Positions 17,645 to 26,142 of a DNA stretch of 64,000 nucleotides are shown one piece after another. The stretch lies in contig NZ_SPQS01000005.1 in assembly GCF_004570865.1 (NCBI RefSeq), forward strand, positions 1-64,000, given 5' to 3'. Position 1 is the stretch's first letter, and the number at the start of each line of letters is the position of its first letter. The notes beneath the pieces are model-generated. The model was not told where the DNA came from, made no database searches, and saw only the letters and a program-made list of their open reading frames with translations. Origin of the DNA: Bradyrhizobium frederickii. Lineage in GTDB: Bacteria > Pseudomonadota > Alphaproteobacteria > Rhizobiales > Xanthobacteraceae. Both the position numbers and the translations under genes were made by a program.

Positions 17645-18703
17645 ATGAAACAACTGCGTAACAACGTCATCCGCGCCGGGCTGGGAGCACTCTATTTCAG
17701 CGGGGCACACCATCTGCTGCGCCCGCTCTTGTCGGGCGTCGGTGCCATTTTCATGCTGCACCACGTGCGGCCGGCCCGCGAGGCCGCGTTCCAGCCGAAC
17801 CGGCATCTCGAGGTCACCCCCGAATTCCTGCGCGCGACGCTGTGCCATTTGCGCGCGAGCGACATCGACATCGTCACCATGGACGAGCTGCATGAGCGGC
17901 TGGTGCAGGGCCGCTTCGACCGCCGCTTCGCCGCCTTCACCTTCGACGACGGCTACCGCGACAATCTGGACCACGCGCTGCCGGTGCTGCGCGAATTTGA
18001 CGCGCCGCTGACGGTCTATGTCGCGAGCGATTTTGCCGAAGGCACGGGACGGCTGTGGTGGACGGCGCTGGAGGCCGTGATCGCCAAGGCCGAGCAGGTC
18101 GACGTCAGAATCGGCCATTCCGCGCTGCGGCTCGATGCGGCGACGTCGGCGGCCAAGCAGGCCGCGTTCGACCGCCTGCACGACTGGCTGCGCGCGCTGC
18201 CGGGCGAGCATGACCTGGCTCGGGAGATCGAGGCGCTCTGCACGGCGCACGACGTCGACATGGCGGCGCTGTGCCGCAACCTCTGCCTGTCCTGGCCCGA
18301 GCTGAAGACATTTGCCGCCGATCCGCTGGTCACGATCGGCGCGCATAGCGTCAGCCATTGCAACCTTGCCAAGCTGGCGGAAGACATCGCCGCGCAGGAG
18401 CTGGCCGTGAGCCGGGCGCGGATCGAGCAGGCGCTAGAGTGCCCCGTGCTGCACCTCGCCTATCCCTATGGCGACCGCGAGGCCGCTGGCGTGCGCGAGT
18501 TCGGCCTGGCTGCGACGGCCGGCTTCAAGACCGCGGTGACGACGCGGCCCGGCATGCTGTTTGCCGAGAATGCCGGCCAGATGACGGCGCTGCCGCGCGT
18601 CTCGCTCAACGGCAATTACCAGGACGCGCGGATCCTGCCGGTGCTGACCTCGGGCGCCGCGACCGCGATGTGGAACGGCTTCCGCCGGATCGCGGCGGCG
18701 TAG
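17645..18703 (+). CDS. polysaccharide deacetylase (NodB-homology domain)
   Basis: A 352-residue carbohydrate esterase 4 family protein that removes acetyl groups from a polysaccharide or glycan. The catalytic TFDDGYRDN motif (about residues 98-106) holds the catalytic base and metal aspartate, and HSVSH supplies the metal histidines. Later YPYGDRE matches family motif 3. No clear signal peptide was found; residues 20-40 are mildly hydrophobic. Divergent from the OmpA gene with about 165 nt between. Not a nod gene: no nod box or nod neighbours are visible. Confidence 0.88.
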   Translation: MKQLRNNVIRAGLGALYFSGAHHLLRPLLSGVGAIFMLHHVRPAREAAFQPNRHLEVTPEFLRATLCHLRASDIDIVTMDELHERLVQGRFDRRFAAFTFDDGYRDNLDHALPVLREFDAPLTVYVASDFAEGTGRLWWTALEAVIAKAEQVDVRIGHSALRLDAATSAAKQAAFDRLHDWLRALPGEHDLAREIEALCTAHDVDMAALCRNLCLSWPELKTFAADPLVTIGAHSVSHCNLAKLAEDIAAQELAVSRARIEQALECPVLHLAYPYGDREAAGVREFGLAATAGFKTAVTTRPGMLFAENAGQMTALPRVSLNGNYQDARILPVLTSGAATAMWNGFRRIAAA

Positions 18704-18708
18704 CTGCT

Positions 18709-18835
18709 GTCGTCCCTGCGAACGCAGGGACCCATACCGCGTGATCTATCGATTACGATCGGTAGGCGTACCGAACGACCGGTCTTCGCCAAATTACCCC
18801 CTGTGGTTATGGATCCCCGCGTGCGCGGGGACGAC
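18709..18835. repeat. family A REP-pair repeat
   Basis: GTCGTCCCTGCGAACGCAGG on the left is matched by GTGCGCGGGGACGAC on the right, with the CCTGTGGTTATGGATCC core also found at 5066 and 1698. Sits between the deacetylase and the SDR gene. Confidence 0.8.
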
Positions 18836-18943
18836 ACTGTGTTGGTTGGTCCGCCACCGCGTCTCACTCCCATCCCATCCCCAGCGCCTTTCTTGACTCC
18901 CCTTCCCGCCCCGCCCAAAACAGCGCCAACCAAGGGAGGCACC

Positions 18944-19744
18944 ATGTTCAACGACCTGTTCTCGCTCAAAGGCCGCGTCGCGCTGGTGACCGGCGGCTCG
19001 CGCGGCATCGGCAAGATGATCGCGGCGGGATTTCTCAGCGCCGGCGCCGCAAAGGTCTACATCACCGCGCGCAAGGCGGGGCCGTGCGAGGCGGCCGCCA
19101 GGGAGCTCACCGCGCAATATGACGGCGAATGCATCGCGCTGCCGATCGACATCTCCACCGTCGAAGGCTGCGACAGGCTCGCCGGCGAGATCATCAAGCT
19201 GGAGCCGAAGCTCGACATCCTCGTCAACAATGCCGGCGCCGCCTGGGGCGCGGAGTTCGACGAATTCCCCGAAAGCGGCTGGGACAAGGTGATGGACCTC
19301 AACGTCAAGTCGCTGTTCTTCCTGACCAAGGCGCTGGCGAAACCGCTGCGCGCGGCCGCAAGCGCAGAACGTCCGGCCAAGGTGATCAACATCGCCTCGG
19401 TCGACGGCATCTTCGTCAACCCGGGCGAGACCTATTCCTATGCCGCCAGCAAGGCCGCGGTGATCCACCTGACGCGGCGCCTGGCGACCAAGCTGATCAA
19501 GGACAACATCAACGTCACCGCGATCGCGCCGGGCGCCTTCAAGTCCGACATGAACCGGGCCGCGCGCGACCACGCCGACGAGGTCGCACAGCGCATCCCG
19601 TCGCGGCGCATCGGAAGCGACGAGGACATGGCAGGTGTGGCGATCTATCTCGCCTCGCGCGCGGGCGATTACGTGGTCGGCAACACCATCGCCGTCGACG
19701 GCGGCGTGGTGTACGCGAATGCGGGGCTGGAGATAGCGGGGTAG
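18944..19744 (+). CDS. short-chain dehydrogenase/reductase (RhlG/FabG-like)
   Basis: A 266-residue classical SDR. The cofactor loop TGGSRGIGK (about residues 16-24), NNAG, and the catalytic serine / Y-x3-K (SYAASKAAV) are present. Sequence features such as FSLKGRVALVTGGSRGIG and the C-terminal VDGGVVY suggest an NADP(H)-dependent 3-oxoacyl or polyol reductase; RhlG-like proteins look closest. GGGAGG precedes the chosen ATG; the longer frame to 18803 runs into the repeat. It faces boxB, and no pathway role is evident. Confidence 0.88.
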   Translation: MFNDLFSLKGRVALVTGGSRGIGKMIAAGFLSAGAAKVYITARKAGPCEAAARELTAQYDGECIALPIDISTVEGCDRLAGEIIKLEPKLDILVNNAGAAWGAEFDEFPESGWDKVMDLNVKSLFFLTKALAKPLRAAASAERPAKVINIASVDGIFVNPGETYSYAASKAAVIHLTRRLATKLIKDNINVTAIAPGAFKSDMNRAARDHADEVAQRIPSRRIGSDEDMAGVAIYLASRAGDYVVGNTIAVDGGVVYANAGLEIAG

Positions 19745-19783
19745 AGGGCGAGGTTTGGCAAAGGCCGCACCTCACACTCCGCT

Positions 19784-19885
19784 GTCATGCCCCGCGAAGG
19801 CGGGGCATCCAGTACGCCGCAGCCTACCGGCTGAATTACTACTGTCTCTGGAATACTGGATCACCCGCTTTCGCGGGTGATGACA
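19784..19885. repeat. family A repeat, GGGGCATCCAGTA subtype
   Basis: GTCATGCCCCGCGAAGGCGG at the left and CTTTCGCGGGTGATGAC at the right, with CCAGTACGCCGC and TCTGGAATACTGGATC in the middle. A near copy lies at 30070. It separates the convergent SDR and boxB genes. Confidence 0.8.
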
Positions 19886-19919
19886 CCATTTGTGTGGCAA
19901 AAGCGTCTGCCCCTGACGC

Positions 19920-21371
19920 CTACGACTCGATCTTCACGTACTCGAAATCGCCCGGCTTGTTGTCGATGCCGACCTTCGGCGGCGAGATCCAGGAGGCGTA
20001 CTTGCCGGTCTCGGTGACGGGCTGCATCAGCGAGGTGATGAAGTCGCCGTCGCTGGTCGAGGGCAGCCACTCGTCCTTGCGCCTGGCCCAGGTGGCGTCG
20101 TCGATCAAGATGCCGTCGGGCGTGGCGTGCACGTCCTTGAACTCGCCGATGTGGCGGTGGAAGGCGACGTTGGGCAGCGTCAGCTTGAAGTCGTAGCCGG
20201 CGGTCGAGATCACCTTGTTCCAGCGCAGCATGCCCTTGACGCAATCCTGGCTGTAATCGTCGCGCAGGCGCATGTTGAGCGCAGTCAGCGCCGGCTCGTC
20301 GACCAGCTTGATCTCGCCGTTGATGAACTTCAGCACCGGATAGGTGGCGTTCTTGAGCTGGTGATCGTCCTCGATCTGGGTCTCGTGATAGCGGCCTTTG
20401 ATGCCGGCGTTGAAGGCGTTGGCCGCGTTGGTCGAGACCTCCGAGCCGAACAGGTCGAGCGACAGCGTGTAGTGCAGGTTCAGCTTCTTCTGGATGGTCG
20501 GCAGGTCGATCACCCCGAGCGCGCGGACCTTGGCGATGTCGGTGGGATCGGTAATGCCGGCGGCCTTCATCGCATCGCAGGTGCGCTGCACCACGCGGGT
20601 GATGCCGGTCTCGCCGACGAACATGTGGTGCGCTTCCTCGGTCAGCATGAAGCGGCAGGTGCGCGACAGCGGATCGAAACCGGACTGCGCCAGCGAGTGC
20701 AGCTGCATTTTGCCGTCGCGGTCGGTGAAATAGGTGAACATGAAGAAGGACAGCCAGTCCGGCGTCGCCTCGTTGAAGGCGCCCAGCATGCGCGGCGCGT
20801 CGGCATCGCCGGAGCGGCGGCGCAGGAGATCATCGGCTTCCTCGCGGCCGTCGCGGCCGAAATATTTCTGCAGCAGGTAGACCATCGCCCAGAGGTGACG
20901 GCCTTCCTCGACATTGACCTGGAACAGGTTGCGCATGTCGTAGAGCGAGGGCGCGGTCTTGCCGAGATGGCGCTGCTGCTCGACCGAAGCCGGCTCGGTA
21001 TCGCCCTGGATCACGATCAGGCGGCGCAGCATGGCGCGATGCTCGCCCGGGACTTCCTGCCAGGCCGGCTCGCCATAATGCTCGCCGAACGGCACGACGC
21101 GGTTCTCTTCCTGCGGCGCAAGCAGAATGCCCCAGCGATATTCGGGCATGCGCACATAGTCGAACTTGGCCCAGCCGCGCGGATCGACGGAATAGGCGGT
21201 GCGCAAGTAAACCAGCGATTCCTGGAAGCCTTCCGGCCCCATGTCGCTCCACCAATCCATGTAGCCGGGATGCCAGCCTTCCAGCGCTTTCAGCACCTGA
21301 CGGTCTTCGGCGAGATTGACGTTGTTGGGAATCTTGGTCGAGTAGTCGACGTTCATGATGTTCATGTTCAT
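19920..21371 (-). CDS. boxB: benzoyl-CoA 2,3-epoxidase catalytic subunit BoxB
   Basis: Di-iron monooxygenase converting benzoyl-CoA to its 2,3-epoxide in aerobic CoA-dependent benzoate degradation. The 483-residue protein starts at 21371 (GGAGAG upstream). Candidate iron ligands are all present in the expected spacing: E126, E156-x2-H159 (NVEEGRHLW), D217 and E246-x2-H249 (LTEEAHHMF). Its electron donor BoxA is not encoded nearby. It follows boxC on the same strand, separated by about 148 nt that contain a palindromic repeat. Confidence 0.95.
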   Translation of the reverse strand: MNMNIMNVDYSTKIPNNVNLAEDRQVLKALEGWHPGYMDWWSDMGPEGFQESLVYLRTAYSVDPRGWAKFDYVRMPEYRWGILLAPQEENRVVPFGEHYGEPAWQEVPGEHRAMLRRLIVIQGDTEPASVEQQRHLGKTAPSLYDMRNLFQVNVEEGRHLWAMVYLLQKYFGRDGREEADDLLRRRSGDADAPRMLGAFNEATPDWLSFFMFTYFTDRDGKMQLHSLAQSGFDPLSRTCRFMLTEEAHHMFVGETGITRVVQRTCDAMKAAGITDPTDIAKVRALGVIDLPTIQKKLNLHYTLSLDLFGSEVSTNAANAFNAGIKGRYHETQIEDDHQLKNATYPVLKFINGEIKLVDEPALTALNMRLRDDYSQDCVKGMLRWNKVISTAGYDFKLTLPNVAFHRHIGEFKDVHATPDGILIDDATWARRKDEWLPSTSDGDFITSLMQPVTETGKYASWISPPKVGIDNKPGDFEYVKIES

Positions 21372-21399
21372 GGCCGTGCTCTCCTTGCGATCTCGTTCC

Positions 21400-21509
21400 G
21401 TCATGCCCGGCCTTGTGCCGGGCATCCACGTTCTTGCTTCCTTGAGCGAAGGACGTGGATGGCCGGACTTTGTGCGAAGACGCGCTTCGCGCTTCTGCCC
21501 GGCCATGAC
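21400..21509. repeat. family A repeat, CATGCCCGG subtype
   Basis: GTCATGCCCGGCCTTGTGCC at the left pairs with GCCCGGCCATGAC at the right; ATCCACGTTCTTG and AAGGACGTGGAT form an inner stem. Lies between boxC and boxB within their presumed transcript. The copy at 35403 is of the same subtype. Confidence 0.8.
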
Positions 21510-21519
21510 GCGGTGAATG

Positions 21520-23208
21520 TCAGACTCGCGTCATATCGAATTTCGGCTTCTGGCCGCTGCCGTAGCGGCGCAGCGCGCCTTCCTCGCCGACGGCGTTCGG
21601 GCGCTGGAAGATCCAGTTCTGCCAGGCGGTGAGGCGCGCGAAGATCTTTGATTCCATGGTCTCGGGGCCGACGAAGCGCAGGCTCGCCTCCATGCCGGTG
21701 AGGCTGTCGGGCGAGAAGCTGGCGCGCTCCTCCAGGAAGACGCGAACCTCGTCGTCCCAGTCGATGTCGTCGAGCGCGAAGGTGACGAGGCCGAGCTCCT
21801 CGGCCTGCTCGGCGTCAAGGCTAGTGCCGAGCGTTGCTTCCGCGCGCTCGACATCGGAGGGGTCGGCCTGGAAGCGCGATTGCAGCCGGGTCAGCCCGTG
21901 GCTCATCGGGTAGGGTCCGAAATTCATCGCGGACAGCTCGATCGAGGGCGGTGGACGGTTGTCGCCCTGGCGCGTGCCGATTAGCATGTAGGAGCGGTCG
22001 GCCGCGAAGACGAGCTCGGCGAGGGTGCCGGCAAAGCAGGAGCCGGGCTCGACCAGCGTCACCAGCGTGCGCGAGGTGACGTCGATGCGCTTCAGCACGC
22101 GCTTCCAGTAATGCCTGATTTCGTTGACCAGCCAGTGCGCCTTGTTGGCTTCGAGGAAGGCGTCGTGCGCGAGCACATGAGCGCGGTCGCCATGGCTCTT
22201 GAAGACGAGCATGGCGATCTCGAGCTCGTTGATGCGCAAATGCAGGATGGCGTCGTCGAGCTCGCGCGCCACCCGGAGCGGCCAGAACGAGGCGCCCTGC
22301 GCCATCATGCCGTCGATGTCGGCGGGCGGCGCGGCCTCCGGCGCCTTGATCGAGATGGTGGCGATGCGGGCCGTGCGATCGATGTCGACCGTGACGAAGC
22401 CATAGCGGATGCTGGTGTCGTCGATCACGCGCTTGAGCGGCGTCAGCAGGATGCCCTTGCCGCTGCCCTTGCGCTTCGAAGCGGCAGCAAATTCGCTGGC
22501 ACGCTCGGCGATCTTGGCCTCAAGCTTGGAGTTCGGCGCGATCTCGTCGACGAGGCGCCATTGCACCGCGCGCTTGCCCTTCACGCCCTCCTCGATGGTG
22601 CAGAAGAAATCGGCGTGGTCGCGGCGCACCTTGCGCTTGTCGACGACGCGCGTCAGTCCGCCGGTGCCGGGCAGCACCGCGAGCAGCGGCACTTCGGGCA
22701 ACGCCACGGCGGAGGAGCCATCGTCGGCGAGAATGATGTGGTCGGTGGCGAGTGCCAGCTCGTAGCCGCCGCCGGCGGCCGAGCCGTTCACCACGGTGAT
22801 GAAGCGCTGGCCGGAATTCTCCGACGAATCTTCCATGCCGTTGCGGGTCTCGTTGGTGAACTTGCAGAAGTTCACCTTGTGGGCATGCGTGGAGCCCGCG
22901 AGCATGCGGATGTTGGCGCCGGCGCAGAACACGCGGTTCTTGGCCGAGCGCATCACCACGACCTTGACCTCGGGATGCTCGAAGCGCAGGCGCTGGAGCG
23001 CGTCCGCAAGCTCGATGTCGACGCCGAGATCGTAGGAATTGAGCTTGAGCAGATAGCCCTCGAACAGACCGCCATTCTCGTCGACGTCCATGGTCAGCGT
23101 CGCGACGTCGCCGTCGACCGCGAGCTTCCAGTGCCTGTAGCGGGACGGTTCGGTCTGGAAATCGATGAATGTCGCGCCGCCTGCGAGGCGCCGATCTTCC
23201 CCGGCCAT
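21520..23208 (-). CDS. boxC: 2,3-epoxybenzoyl-CoA dihydrolase BoxC
   Basis: Crotonase-superfamily ring-cleaving enzyme acting after BoxB, producing 3,4-dehydroadipyl-CoA semialdehyde and formate. The 562-residue protein has the double crotonase architecture of BoxC: the first fold contains FCAGANIRMLAGSTHAHKVN (oxyanion region) and GSAAGGGYELALA, the second the GSCFAGTLAELVFAADR segment. It is the upstream gene of the boxC-boxB pair. A TGCA-N6-TGCA palindrome characteristic of BoxR/BzdR operators lies 46-59 nt upstream of its start, so repression by BoxR relieved by benzoyl-CoA is expected. Confidence 0.94.
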   Translation of the reverse strand: MAGEDRRLAGGATFIDFQTEPSRYRHWKLAVDGDVATLTMDVDENGGLFEGYLLKLNSYDLGVDIELADALQRLRFEHPEVKVVVMRSAKNRVFCAGANIRMLAGSTHAHKVNFCKFTNETRNGMEDSSENSGQRFITVVNGSAAGGGYELALATDHIILADDGSSAVALPEVPLLAVLPGTGGLTRVVDKRKVRRDHADFFCTIEEGVKGKRAVQWRLVDEIAPNSKLEAKIAERASEFAAASKRKGSGKGILLTPLKRVIDDTSIRYGFVTVDIDRTARIATISIKAPEAAPPADIDGMMAQGASFWPLRVARELDDAILHLRINELEIAMLVFKSHGDRAHVLAHDAFLEANKAHWLVNEIRHYWKRVLKRIDVTSRTLVTLVEPGSCFAGTLAELVFAADRSYMLIGTRQGDNRPPPSIELSAMNFGPYPMSHGLTRLQSRFQADPSDVERAEATLGTSLDAEQAEELGLVTFALDDIDWDDEVRVFLEERASFSPDSLTGMEASLRFVGPETMESKIFARLTAWQNWIFQRPNAVGEEGALRRYGSGQKPKFDMTRV

Positions 23209-23251
23209 GGGTCATCCCTGAGCTTGATTATGCATTTTCGCTGTAGCGTTA

Positions 23252-23269
23252 GATGCACAATAGTGCATC
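23252..23269. promoter_or_regulatory. predicted BoxR operator upstream of boxC
   Basis: GATGCAC-AATA-GTGCATC, a perfect inverted repeat containing TGCA-N6-TGCA (23254-23267). TGCA repeats in palindromic context are the described recognition element of BzdR and BoxR in Azoarcus/Aromatoleum. A further TGCA lies at 23231. The site is close to the boxC start and fits promoter repression. Confidence 0.75.
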
Positions 23270-23395
23270 TTTTTGAGCGCGTCTAGCCCTTAACGGAGCT
23301 CACATGCATTTTGTTTCATCTCAGAGAAGACAACGGCGGACGCTCCGAGCCCGTTGCAATTTTACGCGTTCGGTTCTGTCAGACCGCTGCCACCC

Positions 23396-24214
23396 TCACG
23401 CGGCGCGGCCTTGCAGTCCCTCATCATCGCGCAGGGCCGCTCTCGCGAACTGCTCGATCGCCTCCAGCGTCGCCGCAGGCGCTTCGCGATGCGACGAATG
23501 GCCCGCGCCCGAAATGATCTTCACGTCGACCGGGCAGTAGCACTCTTCCTGCGCGATCTCGACCTGACGCAGGGTGCCGTACTGGTCATCCTTGCCCTGG
23601 ACGACCAGGACAGGCACGCGGATATAGGCGAGGTATTCGGAGATGTCCCAGTCGCGGAATTTGGGATCGAGCCAGGCACCGTTCCAGCCGTAGAAGGCGT
23701 TGTCGACGTCCTGGTGCCACCGCGCGAGCTTTGCCTTGAGGTCCGTGGTCTCGAACGTCGTCTTGATCTCCGCGATGGATTTCACCGAGAGGTCCTCGAC
23801 GATGAAATGCGGTGCGATCAATCCGATGCCCTGCAAACGGTGATCCTGGTGCGAACCGGCATAGACCGCCGCGATCGAGGCGCCGTCGGAATGGCCGAGC
23901 AGGAGGCCGCGCTTGAACGGAATGGCGTCGAGGACTTTCGGCAGCACGTCCAGCGCCTCGCGCTGCATGTAGTCGAGCGGCCGCGGCAACGGCACGGGGC
24001 TCGACTGGCCGTAGCCCGCGCGCGAATACGCGAAGATGCCGGCGCCGGTGGCCTGCTGGAGCTTCTCGGGGAAATCGCCCCAGAGCCCGACCGAGCCGAG
24101 GCCTTCATGCAGCATGACGATGGTGGGCGCATCCGCCGATTGCGGCGCGAGCCATTTGTATTCGAGGCTGGCGCCGCCGATGTTGAGGAAGCCGGTGGGG
24201 GTGAGATTGGTCAT
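23396..24214 (-). CDS. alpha/beta hydrolase of the box cluster
   Basis: A 272-residue alpha/beta hydrolase. The nucleophile elbow is GHSDG (LLLGHSDGASIAAVYAG, around residue 100), with MLHEGLGSVGLWGDFP as the oxyanion-hole loop and a C-terminal GAGHSSHREA histidine. Similar hydrolases occur in box operons of Azoarcus-type bacteria, where a lactone or CoA-ester detoxification role has been proposed; the substrate here is not known. The start at 24214 is chosen because the longer frame enters a palindromic repeat. It precedes the boxC promoter on the same strand. Confidence 0.85.
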   Translation of the reverse strand: MTNLTPTGFLNIGGASLEYKWLAPQSADAPTIVMLHEGLGSVGLWGDFPEKLQQATGAGIFAYSRAGYGQSSPVPLPRPLDYMQREALDVLPKVLDAIPFKRGLLLGHSDGASIAAVYAGSHQDHRLQGIGLIAPHFIVEDLSVKSIAEIKTTFETTDLKAKLARWHQDVDNAFYGWNGAWLDPKFRDWDISEYLAYIRVPVLVVQGKDDQYGTLRQVEIAQEECYCPVDVKIISGAGHSSHREAPAATLEAIEQFARAALRDDEGLQGRAA

Positions 24215-24267
24215 GGTGTCACTCTTGTTCGCGCAATGAGCAGAAGGCGCTTCCGCGCACTCAGTCG

Positions 24268-24414
24268 TTCCCTCCCCCCTTGCGGGGGAGGGCCAGGGAG
24301 AGGGGTGCCACACGGGGACTCCCAATGTGACGAAGAACACCGTGCGCGCGACGAAGAAGACCGATTGCTGGGCTACCCCTCTCCCCCGCCCTCCCCCACA
24401 AGGGGGGAGGGAGC
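24268..24414. repeat. family B palindromic repeat (CCCTCCCCC...GGGGGAGGG)
   Basis: Opens TTCCCTCCCCCCTTGCGGGG and closes AAGGGGGGAGGGAGC, with an inner pair GGGAGAGGGGTGCCACACGG and CTGGGCTACCCCTCTCCC. Near-identical copies are at 27081 and 63701, and related pieces at 41111 and inside the Dpp ATPase gene. It fills the gap between the hydrolase and the CoA ligase. Confidence 0.85.
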
Positions 24415-24463
24415 GCAGCGGTGTGTGCGGCGATAGCGCGAGTCATACGACGCACCGTCTCGC

Positions 24464-26011
24464 TCAATTCGCTCCTTCCCGCAGTTTAAACCGCTGGATC
24501 TTCCCTGTCGCCGTCTTCGGCAGCGACTCCACCACGTCGATCCAGCGCGGATATTTCCATGGGCCGATCTTCTGCTTGACGTGCTCCTTGAGCGTTTCCT
24601 GCAGCTCCGCCGTCGTCGCGCCGGGGCGCAGCACGACGAACGCCTTCGGCTTCAGCAGGCCTTCCGGATCGGCTTCCGGCACGACGGCCGCTTCCAGCAC
24701 GGCGGGATGCGAGATCAGCGCGCTCTCGACCTCGAACGGCGAGACCCAGATGCCGGAGACCTTGAACATGTCGTCGGCGCGGCCGCAGAAGGTGTAGCGG
24801 CCCTCGGCGTCCCTGACATATTTGTCGCCGGTTCGCGTCCACGGTCCCTCGAACGTGCGGCGGCTCTTGTGGCGCTGATTCCAGTAGCCTTCGCCGGCGG
24901 AGGGTGCATCGACCAGGAGCTCGCCGACCTCGCCGTCGGCGACGTCCTGCCCGGCTTCGTTGACGAGCCGGACCGCATAGCCTGGCACCGGCTTGCCGGA
25001 GGAGCCGTATTTGATGTCGCCGGGCGCATTCGACAGGAAGATGTGCAAGAGCTCGGTCGAGCCGACGCCATCGAGGATGTCGACGCCGAAGCGCGCCTTC
25101 CAGTTGTTGCCGACCGATTCCGGCAGCGCCTCGCCGGCCGAGGTGCAGATGCGCAGAGCCTTGCCGCCGCGCTCGCTTTTCATCGTCTCGTCGTTGAGCA
25201 TCGCCGCGAACAAGGTCGGCACGCCGTAGAAGATCGAGGGGTTGTAGCGGTTCATCAGATCGAACATGCGCGCCGGCGTCGGGCGCTCGCTGTTGAGGAT
25301 GACGCTGGCGCCGACCGACATCGGGAAGGTCAGCGCATTGCCGAGGCCATAGGCGAAGAACAGCTTCGCGGCGGACAGACACACATCGCTCTCGCGGATG
25401 CCGAGCACCTGCCTGGCGTAGGTGTCGGCGGTCGCCTGCAAATTGGAATGGATATGGCGCACGCCCTTGGGCATGCCGGTTGAGCCCGACGAGTAGAGCC
25501 AGAACGCCGGCTCGTCCGGATGCGTCGCGGCGGTGGTGAACTGGTCGCTCTCGCCGGCGATCTCCTCCGCGAGTTGCTTGTGGCCGTTCTGCTTGGCGCC
25601 GGAGACCACGACATGCTCGAGATCGGGCATGCGGCCGACGACGTCCTTGATGACGGGATAGAGCGCTTCGGAGACGAACAGCACGCGCGCGCGGCAATCG
25701 GCGAGGATGTAGGCGTATTGGTCCGCCGTCAGCAGCGTGTTCAGCGGCACCGGCACGATGCCGGCGCGGATCGCACCCAGGAACACGACCGGAAAGTCGA
25801 CCGTATCCAGCATGATCATCGCCACGCGCTCCTCGCGGCGGACGCCGAGCCGGCGCAGCATGCTGGCGGCGCGGCGGGTCTGCTGCTGCAGCTCGCCATA
25901 GGTGAGCCGCGAGACGGTGTCGTCGAAGGCCAGCTTGCTGCCCCGGCCCTCCTCGACGTTCCGGTCGAGCAGCCAGGTCACCGCGTTATAGGATCCCTCG
26001 CTCACGGACAT
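24464..26011 (-). CDS. bclA: benzoate-CoA ligase family enzyme
   Basis: AMP-forming acyl-CoA synthetase that would activate benzoate (or a substituted benzoate) to its CoA thioester, the entry step of the box pathway. The 515-residue protein has the P-loop YSSGSTGMPKGV (about residues 170-181), the adenylate motif near YGSSGKPVPGY, the hinge GRADDMFKVSGIWVSP and catalytic lysine in LPKTATGKIQRFKL at the C-terminus. The protein start MSVSEGSYNAVTWLLDRNV resembles the benzoate-CoA ligase group. Divergent from boxR with about 130 nt between, sharing the control region. Confidence 0.9.
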   Translation of the reverse strand: MSVSEGSYNAVTWLLDRNVEEGRGSKLAFDDTVSRLTYGELQQQTRRAASMLRRLGVRREERVAMIMLDTVDFPVVFLGAIRAGIVPVPLNTLLTADQYAYILADCRARVLFVSEALYPVIKDVVGRMPDLEHVVVSGAKQNGHKQLAEEIAGESDQFTTAATHPDEPAFWLYSSGSTGMPKGVRHIHSNLQATADTYARQVLGIRESDVCLSAAKLFFAYGLGNALTFPMSVGASVILNSERPTPARMFDLMNRYNPSIFYGVPTLFAAMLNDETMKSERGGKALRICTSAGEALPESVGNNWKARFGVDILDGVGSTELLHIFLSNAPGDIKYGSSGKPVPGYAVRLVNEAGQDVADGEVGELLVDAPSAGEGYWNQRHKSRRTFEGPWTRTGDKYVRDAEGRYTFCGRADDMFKVSGIWVSPFEVESALISHPAVLEAAVVPEADPEGLLKPKAFVVLRPGATTAELQETLKEHVKQKIGPWKYPRWIDVVESLPKTATGKIQRFKLREGAN

Positions 26012-26025
26012 CCCCCCCGAATTTA

Positions 26026-26037
26026 GAATTATAATTC
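26026..26037. promoter_or_regulatory. AT-rich palindrome in the bclA-boxR intergenic region
   Basis: GAATTATAATTC is a perfect 12-bp palindrome 15 nt upstream of the CoA ligase start. It does not contain TGCA, so it is not an obvious BoxR box; it may be part of the promoter or the operator of another regulator. Function unknown. Confidence 0.4.
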
Positions 26038-26142
26038 ATAGAAAGACACCGCGGTCGCTTGCTGTCAATGCCAGCAGGCACTATGTTTCATTAAAATGCG
26101 CCGCAGGACAACCTTCAAGAAGACACCCCCTAAAGAAGGCTC

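Noticed and set aside
17645..18703. polysaccharide deacetylase as nodulation gene nodB
   Set aside because: It shares the NodB-homology fold only; it is longer, lacks nod neighbours, and no nod box is seen.
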